A stretch of DNA of 9,275 nt from JBHAEC01 sp041855385 (GTDB lineage Bacteria > Bacillota > Negativicutes > Veillonellales > Veillonellaceae), in assembly GCA_041855385.1 (NCBI GenBank), contig JBHAEC010000018.1, positions 1-9,275 on the forward strand. The letters run 5' to 3'. The notes beneath the pieces were generated by a model, which worked only from the letters and a program-made list of their open reading frames with translations, was not told the DNA's origin and searched no databases. Both the position numbers and the translations under genes were made by a program. Numbering within the stretch: the first letter of the stretch is position 1; every line of letters starts with the position of its first letter. This document shows, piece after piece, positions 1 to 6,629 of this stretch.

Positions 1-378
1 AAGGTGCTTTTTTTGCCCCCCTCCGCTTTTACAGGCCTTGTACCAGGCTGTGCACCGTATCAGACGCAGCTACTCCTTAATTTGCTGCATGATTTATCGC
101 AAAAAGCAATTTTACTTACCCGAAAGGTTCACTATCTTTCTCTTAAAAGTATGCGTCACAAAATCTTTGCGTATCTGCAAGATCTTCATAAGAAACAACA
201 CTCCCTTACTCTTAAACTCCCCCACTCAAGACAGGAAATGGCCGATGTACTCAATGTGTGCCGTACCGCATTGAGCCGAGAAATAGGTCGCTTAGTCAAA
301 GAAGACCATATTGCCGTAAAGGGAAAAGAAATAACTATTCTCACGCCTCATCTTTTGAGTGATTTCTGGGATGATTAA
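1..378 (+). CDS. Crp/Fnr-family transcriptional regulator, C-terminal part (5' end outside window)
   Basis: The frame is open to the left edge, so this is the last 125 residues of a longer protein; the GTG at base 4 is internal. Counting from base 1, residues 20-60 form a long amphipathic stretch ending in KVHYLSLKSMRHKIFAYL, typical of the dimerisation helix and hinge of Crp/Fnr proteins. Residues 76-98 match the winged helix-turn-helix pattern R..MADVL.V.RTALSREI, where the second half is the DNA-recognition helix. Known family role: a dimeric regulator whose N-terminal cyclic-nucleotide-like domain senses a ligand, oxygen, NO or another signal. That sensor part is missing here, so the signal cannot be named. 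Only one Cys (position 17) is visible in this fragment. The gene lies 162 bases upstream of the autotransporter on the same strand, and no terminator is obvious after it. Control of the autotransporter by this regulator is possible but unproven. Confidence 0.85.
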   Translation, partial: KVLFLPPSAFTGLVPGCAPYQTQLLLNLLHDLSQKAILLTRKVHYLSLKSMRHKIFAYLQDLHKKQHSLTLKLPHSRQEMADVLNVCRTALSREIGRLVKEDHIAVKGKEITILTPHLLSDFWDD

Positions 379-444
379 AAGAAGTTTACTCTTACACTAA
401 GATGGAATTGTTAAATCTACAAATTATTATATTATACTTAGTAC

Positions 445-473
445 TTGACGACTTTTATTAAATAGAATAAAAT
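445..473 (+). promoter_or_regulatory. Sigma-A-type promoter of the autotransporter gene
   Basis: The -35 hexamer TTGACG (445-450) and -10 hexamer TAAAAT (468-473) are separated by exactly 17 bases. Each differs from consensus at one position. A very A/T-rich stretch (about 412-444) immediately upstream could act as an UP element. The predicted transcription start is near 480, giving a leader of about 60 bases before the ATG at 541. No clear Crp/Fnr palindrome overlaps it. Confidence 0.7.
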
Positions 474-540
474 CTAGTGGTGCTAATCAAGAGGGTTGGC
501 TTCAATACTAAAACGGAAGATTTTTACATTGGGGGATCAT

Positions 541-3500
541 ATGAAAAAAATTTCAAATTCAGCTTTATTGGCGGCATTATTACTTACGACAAGTGTAAGT
601 CATGCCGCATTGCCCGCAGTTTACAACTCCGGCACTACCGTTATTACCGGTAGCGAGGAAACCTTTACATCCGGTCATGGCGGATATGGGATACGTATAT
701 TAAACGATGCAAATGTTACCATAACCGGCACGGAAAAGATTACCGCCGAAGCAACAAATGGGGAAGTTGTCGCTTTTGACGTAACTCGAGGCAATCTGAC
801 AGCGGATACCATCGATATCAAAGTTGCGCCTTCAGCAGGTATCGCAAACGCTTATTCAAAAGGCCTTATTGTTCGAAATAATAGTAATGTAAAAATCGAT
901 ACACTAAATTCAAATGTAACATTAACAAGTGTTAACGCCAATGCCGTAAACGGACCCGACTCCAACGCATCTTATGCTTTGACCGTCGGGTATGCACATG
1001 CCGGAGGGAGTACAAGCGATGTAGCTTCCTTAACTGTTAATAATGCGGACATCAAAGTAACTAACACCGCAGATACCACAATAGGTACCGTCACCAGAAC
1101 CTATTTCGGAATTGGTGTCTCCATGAAAAGCGGACATCAATTGTCCGGCATAAAAGTATACAGAGCAAATGGAGCAAAACCTGAGTTTATATCTAACGGT
1201 AAAGTAAATATCGAAGTGACTGACAGCAGTACGGCAAAATCAGGAGATTATTTAGCCGGCGTATATGTATCCGGCAATGAATCCTCCGCTATCTTCAACG
1301 GTGAAACCAATATTAAAGTATCTGCAAACGGTACAAACTCTGCCGGGGTTAAAATAGGCAAGCCCCTTGAAGCCAATAATGCCGGCGCTTCCGTTACAGC
1401 TAATGGGAAATTGACAATAGATACGACGGGAACAAACGGTGTTTCCACCATTGCCGGCACAGAGTTCCGTGGCTCCGGAGCTGTCCGCTTATTTGGTGAT
1501 AACTCTAAGTTTACCGTTACCGGAAATAATACCAATGAAGCCTCACAGATTAAAGCCAGTACGAATGCCATCGTTTTTGATACCCAGGACTATATAACAA
1601 CAGGATCTGTATTGGGATCAGAATATGCGTTGTCGCGCAATGCCAACAATAATAATAATGTAGTGTCGCTACACAATACTATTTTGACGACCACTTCCGA
1701 AACAGATGCGCTAATTAAAGCAAATTCCAATTATGCAGAAGAAAATCTCATGATGACTTTCGGTGGTGGATTTGTGGCTGGCAAGCTAAATGCAGGGTTG
1801 TTTGAGGTTAAAAATGCATCCTTTATTTTATCAGGTGAATTAAGTAAAGCCACCGGAGCTTCAAAGGGTTGGGTAGTTCACTCTAATAGTGCAACTGAAA
1901 CTAGCCTTTTCGGTACTCCCAATAGTGTATATTCGGATTTAACGGTTAATATTGCCGATAAAGCACTGATTACAGGTCAAATGCACAAAGACGAATCAGC
2001 CATATTAAAGGTTAATGTATTTGACGGTGCTACTTGGCAATTGGCAAAAAAAGACGATTTAACCAATCAATTGTCCACCGTAAGTACTTTGGATTTAAGT
2101 AATAACGGCATATTAGATGCAGGCACCAATCTGACGGATTCTAATAAGGCTATTTACAATATCAAATTAAGCAGTGATGGTGTATCTGAGGACCAGACGC
2201 TCACTAATGGGGGCGTCATCACCATGGTAAACAGCAGTTATGAAGATGTCTTAACTATCAATGGCCATTACGCAGGTGCAAATGGAAAGCTTAAAATGAA
2301 CACTAACTGGGATTCTCCCGGCAATTTAAGTGGCAACAATTCTGCATCTGATTTACTGACCATTACAGGCACGGCAACCGGCTCTACATCTGTTATTCCT
2401 GTTGCTGCTGACGGCAGAGAATCTGTAATCGATGGATCTATCGGTAGTATCGCGTCAGACTTAGGCGCTATTACCGTTCCTGTAATTCATGTGGCTACGG
2501 AAACCGGCTCTAATCCGTCTGCTTTTACCGGAACCGCAGCTACTACCGGTGCCGGCGAGTTACAGCTTAAATCTCGTTTAAATGGTGATGGAACCAGAGA
2601 TTACTTTTGGGAAATTACTACAACAAATCCAATCTTCAATAAAGGCGTTTCCGGCTATATCCAAATGCCCCAAGTAGATTTAGACTTAGGATATGCTTCT
2701 ATGCGTACACTCCATGAGCGTCGCGGAGAAAATTATAAAGCGACACTGAATACAGGAAATACCGATAAAAGTTATAATCAAACTTGGGGAAGAGTAATAA
2801 AAGATTACGTAAAAGTTAATGGTAAAGATCGTTTCGGTTATAAGAATCATATTGATGGTATCCAGGTCGGTTACGATTTTGAAATCAAAGAAAATTATAA
2901 CGGCGATAAACGCTTTACCGGAGCTTATCTGTCCTACTTACGCGGAAAAGCAGATTTCTATGATGCGTTTAATGCAGTAAATGGTACCGTTTCAGGTGAC
3001 AAGTTCACCGGATCAGGCAGAGCCAAAAGTTATGCCCTTGGTATAACAACTACTGAATATAAGGAAAATGGCACCTATATTGATGTAGTAGGGCAACTCT
3101 CCCTTCTTCGCAATGAATATAATGCTATCGGATCGCAACCTCTTAAACAAGATGGATGGGGATTGGGAATGTCCGCTGAAATCGGTCGCCCACACATTTT
3201 AAAAGAAAAAGAAACTCATCGTCTTGTACTTGAGCCACAGGGTCAAATCGTTTTCCAATACTTGAAGCTTGATGAAATGAACCATGACAATAAGTTTATT
3301 CGCCAGCCGAAACAATATGGGCTGAAAGGCCGTATTGGTGCACGCCTCTCCTACAATACTTATGATGCCAACCAAAAAGTTAAAAACACAGTATATGGCG
3401 TGTTAAATATTTGGCAACATTTAACTTCTCCCCATACTGTTATTATCGGGCAAGATAATTTAACCGAACGCTATGCTCGTACAGTTGGTGAAATAGGTAT

Positions 3501-3624
3501 AGGTACCCAACTCAATCTTTCGGAGTCAACTTACCTATATGGAGATTTTAGGTATCTGCATTCCTTAGGCAAAGGTTCTACTTCCGGATATCAAGCACAA
3601 ATCGGTATGAAATATACCTTCTAA
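541..3624 (+). CDS. Type Va autotransporter with beta-helical passenger and outer-membrane barrel
   Basis: This is a 1027-residue secreted or surface protein, probably an adhesin-like autotransporter. Residues 1-22 are a Sec signal peptide (KK, hydrophobic core ALLAALLL, likely cleavage after SHA). Residues 23 to about 700 are rich in Thr, Ser, Asn and Gly with alternating beta pattern, as in beta-helical passengers. VNVFDGATW (491-499) and a stretch at about 567-625 (VLTINGHYAG, then SDLLTITGTATG) resemble the pertactin-type autochaperone region. SMRTLHERRGE (720-730) and W749-G-R open the barrel of about 280 residues, which ends GMKYTF with the terminal Phe used for outer-membrane assembly. 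I saw no cysteine. The start is set at ATG 541, five bases after GGGGG (531-535); the upstream in-frame TTG at 496 has a purine run abutting it and would bury the signal peptide. No protease or binding motif is recognisable in the passenger, so its target is unknown. Confidence 0.9.
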   Translation: MKKISNSALLAALLLTTSVSHAALPAVYNSGTTVITGSEETFTSGHGGYGIRILNDANVTITGTEKITAEATNGEVVAFDVTRGNLTADTIDIKVAPSAGIANAYSKGLIVRNNSNVKIDTLNSNVTLTSVNANAVNGPDSNASYALTVGYAHAGGSTSDVASLTVNNADIKVTNTADTTIGTVTRTYFGIGVSMKSGHQLSGIKVYRANGAKPEFISNGKVNIEVTDSSTAKSGDYLAGVYVSGNESSAIFNGETNIKVSANGTNSAGVKIGKPLEANNAGASVTANGKLTIDTTGTNGVSTIAGTEFRGSGAVRLFGDNSKFTVTGNNTNEASQIKASTNAIVFDTQDYITTGSVLGSEYALSRNANNNNNVVSLHNTILTTTSETDALIKANSNYAEENLMMTFGGGFVAGKLNAGLFEVKNASFILSGELSKATGASKGWVVHSNSATETSLFGTPNSVYSDLTVNIADKALITGQMHKDESAILKVNVFDGATWQLAKKDDLTNQLSTVSTLDLSNNGILDAGTNLTDSNKAIYNIKLSSDGVSEDQTLTNGGVITMVNSSYEDVLTINGHYAGANGKLKMNTNWDSPGNLSGNNSASDLLTITGTATGSTSVIPVAADGRESVIDGSIGSIASDLGAITVPVIHVATETGSNPSAFTGTAATTGAGELQLKSRLNGDGTRDYFWEITTTNPIFNKGVSGYIQMPQVDLDLGYASMRTLHERRGENYKATLNTGNTDKSYNQTWGRVIKDYVKVNGKDRFGYKNHIDGIQVGYDFEIKENYNGDKRFTGAYLSYLRGKADFYDAFNAVNGTVSGDKFTGSGRAKSYALGITTTEYKENGTYIDVVGQLSLLRNEYNAIGSQPLKQDGWGLGMSAEIGRPHILKEKETHRLVLEPQGQIVFQYLKLDEMNHDNKFIRQPKQYGLKGRIGARLSYNTYDANQKVKNTVYGVLNIWQHLTSPHTVIIGQDNLTERYARTVGEIGIGTQLNLSESTYLYGDFRYLHSLGKGSTSGYQAQIGMKYTF
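1195..1527 (+). repeat. Degenerate 32-35-residue repeats in the autotransporter passenger
   Basis: Units start at residues 219 (NGKVNIEV), 253 (NGETNIKV), 288 (NGKLTIDT) and about 320 (DNSKFTVT), spaced 34, 35 and about 32 residues apart. Each opens with a short Asn-Gly turn followed by an alternating hydrophobic strand and later a small hydrophobic strand such as GVYV or GVKI. This fits successive rungs of a beta-helix. The DNA copies have diverged, so they are not recent duplications. Confidence 0.55.
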
Positions 3625-3632
3625 ACAAATTA

Positions 3633-3665
3633 AAAAAGCACTCTTGAAATTCAAGAGTGCTTTTT
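3633..3665. terminator. Bidirectional rho-independent terminator between convergent genes
   Basis: The stem GCACTCTTGA (3638-3647) pairs perfectly with TCAAGAGTGC (3651-3660) around a three-base loop. It is flanked by A runs on the left (3632-3637) and T runs on the right (3661-3665), so each strand has a hairpin followed by a U tract. It sits 8 bases after the autotransporter stop and 30 bases past the stop of the leftward gene, so it can end both transcripts. Confidence 0.88.
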
Positions 3666-3695
3666 AATTTACTGTACCTATTTCTGCAAAATCAG

Positions 3696-5210
3696 TTATC
3701 TGAGCCAACGAGACAAGTCAAAGTTTTCGCCTATAGTTGCCTTTACGTGAGAGCGTGCCAAATACAAGCCTAGTAAAGTCAAGCCCGATGTAGCAAAGAC
3801 CGTCCGGTCATACTGTTGCGCCAAAGTAAGTAATACAGGCGAAATCCGCCCTAAAATCTCATAGCTTTCCGGTTCCACAAAGCCGGTAGGCTTGCTTTTC
3901 GCCAAGGAAAGCAAATGTTGTTGTACCCACTTGTCGTTGATTCCCATCTTTCTAAATAATGGCGGTGCCATTGTCTCATCCACGATGGCCAATTTTTTCA
4001 TCGGTGAATTTACACTATCAACCAGTATACTCTTGGTTACTTCTTCATTTCCGATGACTCCTTGCGCTTCTTCTTCCGTAAATCCGCGGTACATAAACAT
4101 AAAAGGATAGGAATTACTCATAAGCTTAGAAAAACTCAGTTTTTCTCTGTTCATGGCCAAGCATTTTAAGTAATCAAGCTGTTGGAAAAAAGAATCTTCT
4201 CTCGGCAACTCTTCCATGAAAGGCTCGATATATTTGCTTACATAATGTCTAAAATTATCTAAAGAGTAATTGTTGGAATTTCGTGAATACTGTATTAGTA
4301 AAATAATTGCCATCGCCTGAAAATGAGGGAGTGACAGATGCGGTAAAATATGTAGCGCATCAAAGGCAATCAGGTACGGCGTACTGGACTTAGGCTGCAT
4401 CACTACATCAGCAAAAGTTTCCACCGCAATGGCCTCCATCCATGGTTCCGGTTTTGCTGCATAGGATTTCTGTACATACTCCAATGCTTCCTGTACCACG
4501 ATATTATCCAATAGCTGTTCCCACTCAACCAAGTCTTTTATACCTAAATACGAAATGGCAAAAGCTGTTATATGTTCTACATTCATTTTGGTACTTTCTT
4601 TTATAAGACCAAAGTTACGCACAAAGTTTGCCATCCCCAGCTGAATCATTTTATCCATGTCTGACTGGGAAGTATTCGTATTTAGTGCGGTTTCCAAAGT
4701 TTCATCGGAAATCTCTTCTGTCCTAAAGTCTTTGCCGGTTTCCTCTTCATATTTTTGAATTTCCATAGACAGAGTATCACGGCTCAAAACTCTTGTTTCA
4801 GCCATGTCTTCACCTGCATCGAAAAGATTACTGATCTTCCCAAGTTCAATAGTCGTTTCTTTTTCATAGGGAAGGTAGGTTCCGGAGGGCTTTTCGTTTT
4901 CCTCCGATTTCATCGCCTCCTTCTCGATAGAAAGCAAGCCCTCCTCGCTCCTATCAGTATTCGATATGGTTGAAGTGACATCTTTCATATCGACCTTTAT
5001 GGGAGACGTTTCCTTAGCTTCCTTCTCTTTAGATCGATTATTATCATAATACAGGGCACCATAATCCGGTCGGGTCCGTTTGTAGTAGTCTTGATTTATC
5101 CCTGTCAAAGTCTGTTCCTTCTTTGGCGTTTCTCTAAATATGAGCCAACAAACAAAAAAGAAAACGAGTACCACGCCAAGGACAACCAAATATGGTATAT
5201 ATGCACTCAT
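3696..5210 (-). CDS. Membrane-anchored protein of unknown function with acidic linker and helical C-terminal domain
   Basis: This 504-residue protein is of unknown function. Residues 5-25 form one hydrophobic segment (YLVVLGVVLVFFFVCWLIF), followed by RETPKK. By the positive-inside rule the long C-terminal part should lie in the cytoplasm. Residues about 30-190 are a charged, Glu/Lys/Ser/Thr-rich, low-hydrophobicity linker, probably disordered. Residues about 185-504 look like a compact, mainly alpha-helical domain with motifs such as HILPHLSLPHFQAMAIILLI (287-306), FFQQLDYLKC (341-350) and KLAIVDETMAPPLFRKMGI (406-424). From memory the C-terminal domain may resemble the family named LPO_1073/Vpar_1526, itself uncharacterised; I could not check this. 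No catalytic signature is visible. The start is well supported: GAGGAGG (5218-5224) sits seven bases before the ATG. The gene stands alone, convergent with the autotransporter. Confidence 0.8.
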   Translation of the reverse strand: MSAYIPYLVVLGVVLVFFFVCWLIFRETPKKEQTLTGINQDYYKRTRPDYGALYYDNNRSKEKEAKETSPIKVDMKDVTSTISNTDRSEEGLLSIEKEAMKSEENEKPSGTYLPYEKETTIELGKISNLFDAGEDMAETRVLSRDTLSMEIQKYEEETGKDFRTEEISDETLETALNTNTSQSDMDKMIQLGMANFVRNFGLIKESTKMNVEHITAFAISYLGIKDLVEWEQLLDNIVVQEALEYVQKSYAAKPEPWMEAIAVETFADVVMQPKSSTPYLIAFDALHILPHLSLPHFQAMAIILLIQYSRNSNNYSLDNFRHYVSKYIEPFMEELPREDSFFQQLDYLKCLAMNREKLSFSKLMSNSYPFMFMYRGFTEEEAQGVIGNEEVTKSILVDSVNSPMKKLAIVDETMAPPLFRKMGINDKWVQQHLLSLAKSKPTGFVEPESYEILGRISPVLLTLAQQYDRTVFATSGLTLLGLYLARSHVKATIGENFDLSRWLR

Positions 5211-5269
5211 GCGACTGCCTCCTCATGTCAATATCTGCATTTCACAAACGCTCATTTCTTTTACCCCAT

Positions 5270-5298
5270 ATTTTATCATATTTGGAAGTGTACTCCAA
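5270..5298 (-). promoter_or_regulatory. Possible promoter of the 504-residue membrane-anchored protein gene
   Basis: On the minus strand, TTGGAG (5293-5298) and TAAAAT (5270-5275) are 17 bases apart. The -10 is one base from consensus but the -35 matches at only three positions. The predicted start, near 5263, gives a leader of about 50 bases before the ATG at 5210. It lies in an A/T-rich region where chance matches are common. Confidence 0.4.
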
Positions 5299-5391
5299 AT
5301 TCTGAACATTACGGGAACTTATTCTCTATGTATACTACGATTTAATCACAAAATGCGGTTCCTATAAATTTTATAAACGGAAGATTTTAAA

Positions 5392-5433
5392 AAGCCCGGG
5401 AGCAAGAGAATATATTCTCTTGCTCCCAGGCTT
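5392..5433 (-). terminator. Long terminator hairpin downstream of dps
   Basis: Bases 5398-5427 form a perfect 30-base palindrome (GGGAGCAAGAGAA on the left arm, centre TATA). After one C/A mismatch the stem continues with AAGCC (5392-5396) paired to GGCTT (5429-5433). On the minus strand the stem is followed by a TTTTT run and then more A/T, as expected for a leftward rho-independent terminator. In the rightward direction the U tract is weak (TTCATTTTC). It lies 135 bases beyond the dps stop codon. Confidence 0.75.
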
Positions 5434-5439
5434 CATTTT

Positions 5440-5453
5440 CATGCACTTGCATG
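5440..5453. repeat. Small inverted repeat CATGC/GCATG in the dps 3' region
   Basis: CATGC (5440-5444) and GCATG (5449-5453) flank ACTT. The arms are short, but the repeat sits next to two other hairpins in the same dps 3' untranslated region. TTTT follows on the plus strand, but no plus-strand gene precedes it, so a terminator role is not supported. Confidence 0.4.
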
Positions 5454-5463
5454 TTTTAATATA

Positions 5464-5486
5464 TTAATCTAAAACTCTTAGATTAA
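5464..5486. repeat. Perfect 9-base inverted repeat in the dps 3' region
   Basis: TTAATCTAA (5464-5472) and TTAGATTAA (5478-5486) are perfect inverted copies around five bases. It could be a weak RNA hairpin in the dps 3' untranslated region or a protein-binding dyad. There is no adjacent promoter that would favour an operator role. Confidence 0.5.
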
Positions 5487-5567
5487 CCCCTATTTTCAGT
5501 CTACCAATTACTATATATCCTTTTTTACATCCTACATATACCAGAACAAAAATTTATAGGCTCTACC

Positions 5568-6002
5568 TTATGCTTTTGTGGCACGAATAAACCACAACTG
5601 TTTTTCGTAGAAGGATAAATGATCTTCCATAAGACCTACCAGCGCAAAATTGTCTTCCTCATCCGCACCTTGACGAATATTTTTTGCCAAGTCGCGCATC
5701 AAAGTAAGATCGCTTTCCAAAATATCATACACCTCTTCAACAGAAAACGCTTTTCCTTCAAGTTCCTGTACACTTGCCACTGCCAGATAGTCCACCATGC
5801 GAACAAGCGGTTCCTTACCTTGCATTTTCATCAGTTCTGCTACTTCGTCGTAGTAAGCAAAAAACTGGTCGTATACTTTTTCCAAATATTCATGAGTGGG
5901 TACGAATTGAGCCCCCACGACATTAAAGTGTAAGTTATGAAGTTTTACATTCAATACCGCCAAGTTAGCTACATACTTATTTACTGATTCATAATTTTTC
6001 AT
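5568..6002 (-). CDS. dps: Dps-family ferritin-like DNA protection / iron storage protein
   Basis: This is a 144-residue protein of the Dps/mini-ferritin family. Such proteins form 12-subunit shells in the cytoplasm that oxidise Fe(II), generally with hydrogen peroxide, and store the iron, protecting DNA. The inter-subunit ferroxidase ligands are present with the spacing known from E. coli Dps (H51, H63, D67, D78, E82): here H25, H37, E41, D52 and E56, within HFNVVG, THEYLE and DEVAE. Glu replaces Asp at the third site, which I recall as common in the family. The N-terminus is short and lacks the Lys-rich tail that E. coli Dps uses to bind DNA, so direct DNA binding is uncertain. The start is ATG 6002, preceded by AAGGAGA (6009-6015) at six bases; a longer reading to 6125 would run back into the promoter. 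The gene appears monocistronic and has its own promoter and operator-like box. Confidence 0.92.
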   Translation of the reverse strand: MKNYESVNKYVANLAVLNVKLHNLHFNVVGAQFVPTHEYLEKVYDQFFAYYDEVAELMKMQGKEPLVRMVDYLAVASVQELEGKAFSVEEVYDILESDLTLMRDLAKNIRQGADEEDNFALVGLMEDHLSFYEKQLWFIRATKA

Positions 6003-6037
6003 TTTATTTCTCCTTTTGTTTTTGTATATAAATAATG

Positions 6038-6059
6038 CTACTGCTAAAAATCGCAGTAG
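6038..6059 (-). other. Stem-loop in the dps mRNA leader
   Basis: CTACTGC (6038-6044) and GCAGTAG (6053-6059) form a perfect seven-base stem with an eight-base loop, about 23 bases before the dps RBS and within the predicted leader (about 6003-6089). There is no U tract after it, so it is not a terminator. It could stabilise the 5' end or affect translation. Confidence 0.45.
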
Positions 6060-6095
6060 ATGCCGTTTTGTTTTACTGGCATTTCTTATGTTTTT

Positions 6096-6125
6096 ATTAT
6101 AATCTATAATCATTATTTGTTGCAA
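6096..6125 (-). promoter_or_regulatory. dps promoter
   Basis: On the minus strand, TTGCAA (6120-6125) and a perfect TATAAT (6096-6101) are 18 bases apart. The predicted start, near 6089, gives a leader of about 87 bases. The spacer contains a Fur/PerR-like dyad, listed separately. Confidence 0.72.
6104..6118. promoter_or_regulatory. Fur/PerR-like operator inside the dps promoter spacer
   Basis: CTATAATCATTATTT matches the Bacillus PerR box TTATAATCATTATAA at 12 of 15 positions, including the whole central TATAATCATTAT. The dyad lies entirely between the -35 and -10 hexamers, where a bound repressor would block RNA polymerase. PerR control of dps/mrgA genes is established in Firmicutes; use by this organism is inference. 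The region is A/T-rich, which raises the chance of coincidence. Confidence 0.55.
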
Positions 6126-6165
6126 GTGTTTTTTTATTATTTATCAAATTTTTTAATGTTTTTAT

Positions 6166-6204
6166 AAAAAAGTGCCGAGACGCATAAAATATGCGTCTCG
6201 GCAC
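6166..6204 (-). terminator. Strong terminator after the HD hydrolase gene
   Basis: A perfect 15-base-pair stem (6172-6186 with 6190-6204, loop AAA) is followed on the minus strand by TTTTTT (6166-6171). It begins 12 bases after the HD gene stop codon, so it ends the leftward orf72-HD transcript and anything reading through from the purine genes. It also insulates the dps promoter just downstream. Confidence 0.9.
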
Positions 6205-6215
6205 AATAATCGTTT

Positions 6216-6629
6216 TTATTTTCTCATAAACAGTATAGCTTTTTTATATTTTTCAACACGACGTATATCTTCATCAGAAATACTATTCAAACGCGATAGG
6301 TTCATATTATGCGTTAAGTCAGCAATTTTCACTGCTCTAGCTAATGGATTCTTCTTAACGTTACGTAGATATTCAAAATAGTCTATACCTTTTTTCTTTG
6401 ATAAACAAACAATGGCATCAACAATATCTAATGGGATTCCATAAGAAAATAAATCGTCTGATGTTATATCAGTGTCTTCTATAACGTCATGTAACAATGC
6501 TGTAATTCGTTCTTCTTTAGTGGAACACATCCTAGCCACAGCCACTGGGTGTTTGATGTATGCCGTACCGGATTTATCCATTTGACCCTTATGAGCCTTT
6601 CTAGCTAGAAGAAACGCTTTTAATATCAT
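6216..6629 (-). CDS. Stand-alone RSH-type HD hydrolase (SpoT/Mesh1-like domain)
   Basis: This is a 137-residue protein consisting of the HD hydrolase fold found at the N-terminus of RelA/SpoT enzymes. The metal and catalytic residues can be followed: AHKGQMDKSG (12-21), H27 in YIKHP, H47-D48 with E51-D52 in LLHDVIEDT, then D104 and N108 in KIADLTHN. The spacings HD+3/4 for ED and D+4 for N match (p)ppGpp hydrolases such as MESH1 and Rel. There is no synthetase or TGS/ACT domain, and the protein is shorter than MESH1. Family knowledge therefore suggests hydrolysis of ppGpp or a related nucleotide; the substrate is not proven. Its ATG overlaps the stop of orf72 (ATGA), indicating translational coupling; a weak AGGTG lies upstream inside orf72. 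A strong terminator follows. Confidence 0.85.
   Translation of the reverse strand: MILKAFLLARKAHKGQMDKSGTAYIKHPVAVARMCSTKEERITALLHDVIEDTDITSDDLFSYGIPLDIVDAIVCLSKKKGIDYFEYLRNVKKNPLARAVKIADLTHNMNLSRLNSISDEDIRRVEKYKKAILFMRK

Larger units (their letters stand above)
5211..5567. other. Intergenic region of 357 bases between dps and the membrane-anchored gene
   Basis: I see no credible gene on either strand; short frames here lack ribosome sites and recognisable protein character. From right to left it holds a long dps 3' untranslated region (5434-5567) with two inverted repeats, a long terminator hairpin (5392-5433), and an A/T-rich stretch (5225-5391) that carries the promoter and RBS of the leftward gene. 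Confidence 0.65.

Noticed and set aside
1248..1571. 107-residue minus-strand frame within the autotransporter
   Set aside because: It is antisense to the repeat-containing passenger, with no RBS or known fold; the long sense frame explains the openness.
5091..5367. Two plus-strand frames across the start of the 504-residue gene
   Set aside because: They run through the promoter and RBS of the minus-strand gene, have no ribosome site and read as low-complexity translation.
6002..6125. Extended dps reading frame starting at 6125
   Set aside because: The extra 41 residues are Lys/Arg/Asn-rich without Dps similarity, have no ribosome site, and overlap the -35/-10 and operator-like box. ATG 6002 has a good RBS and gives a normal Dps length.
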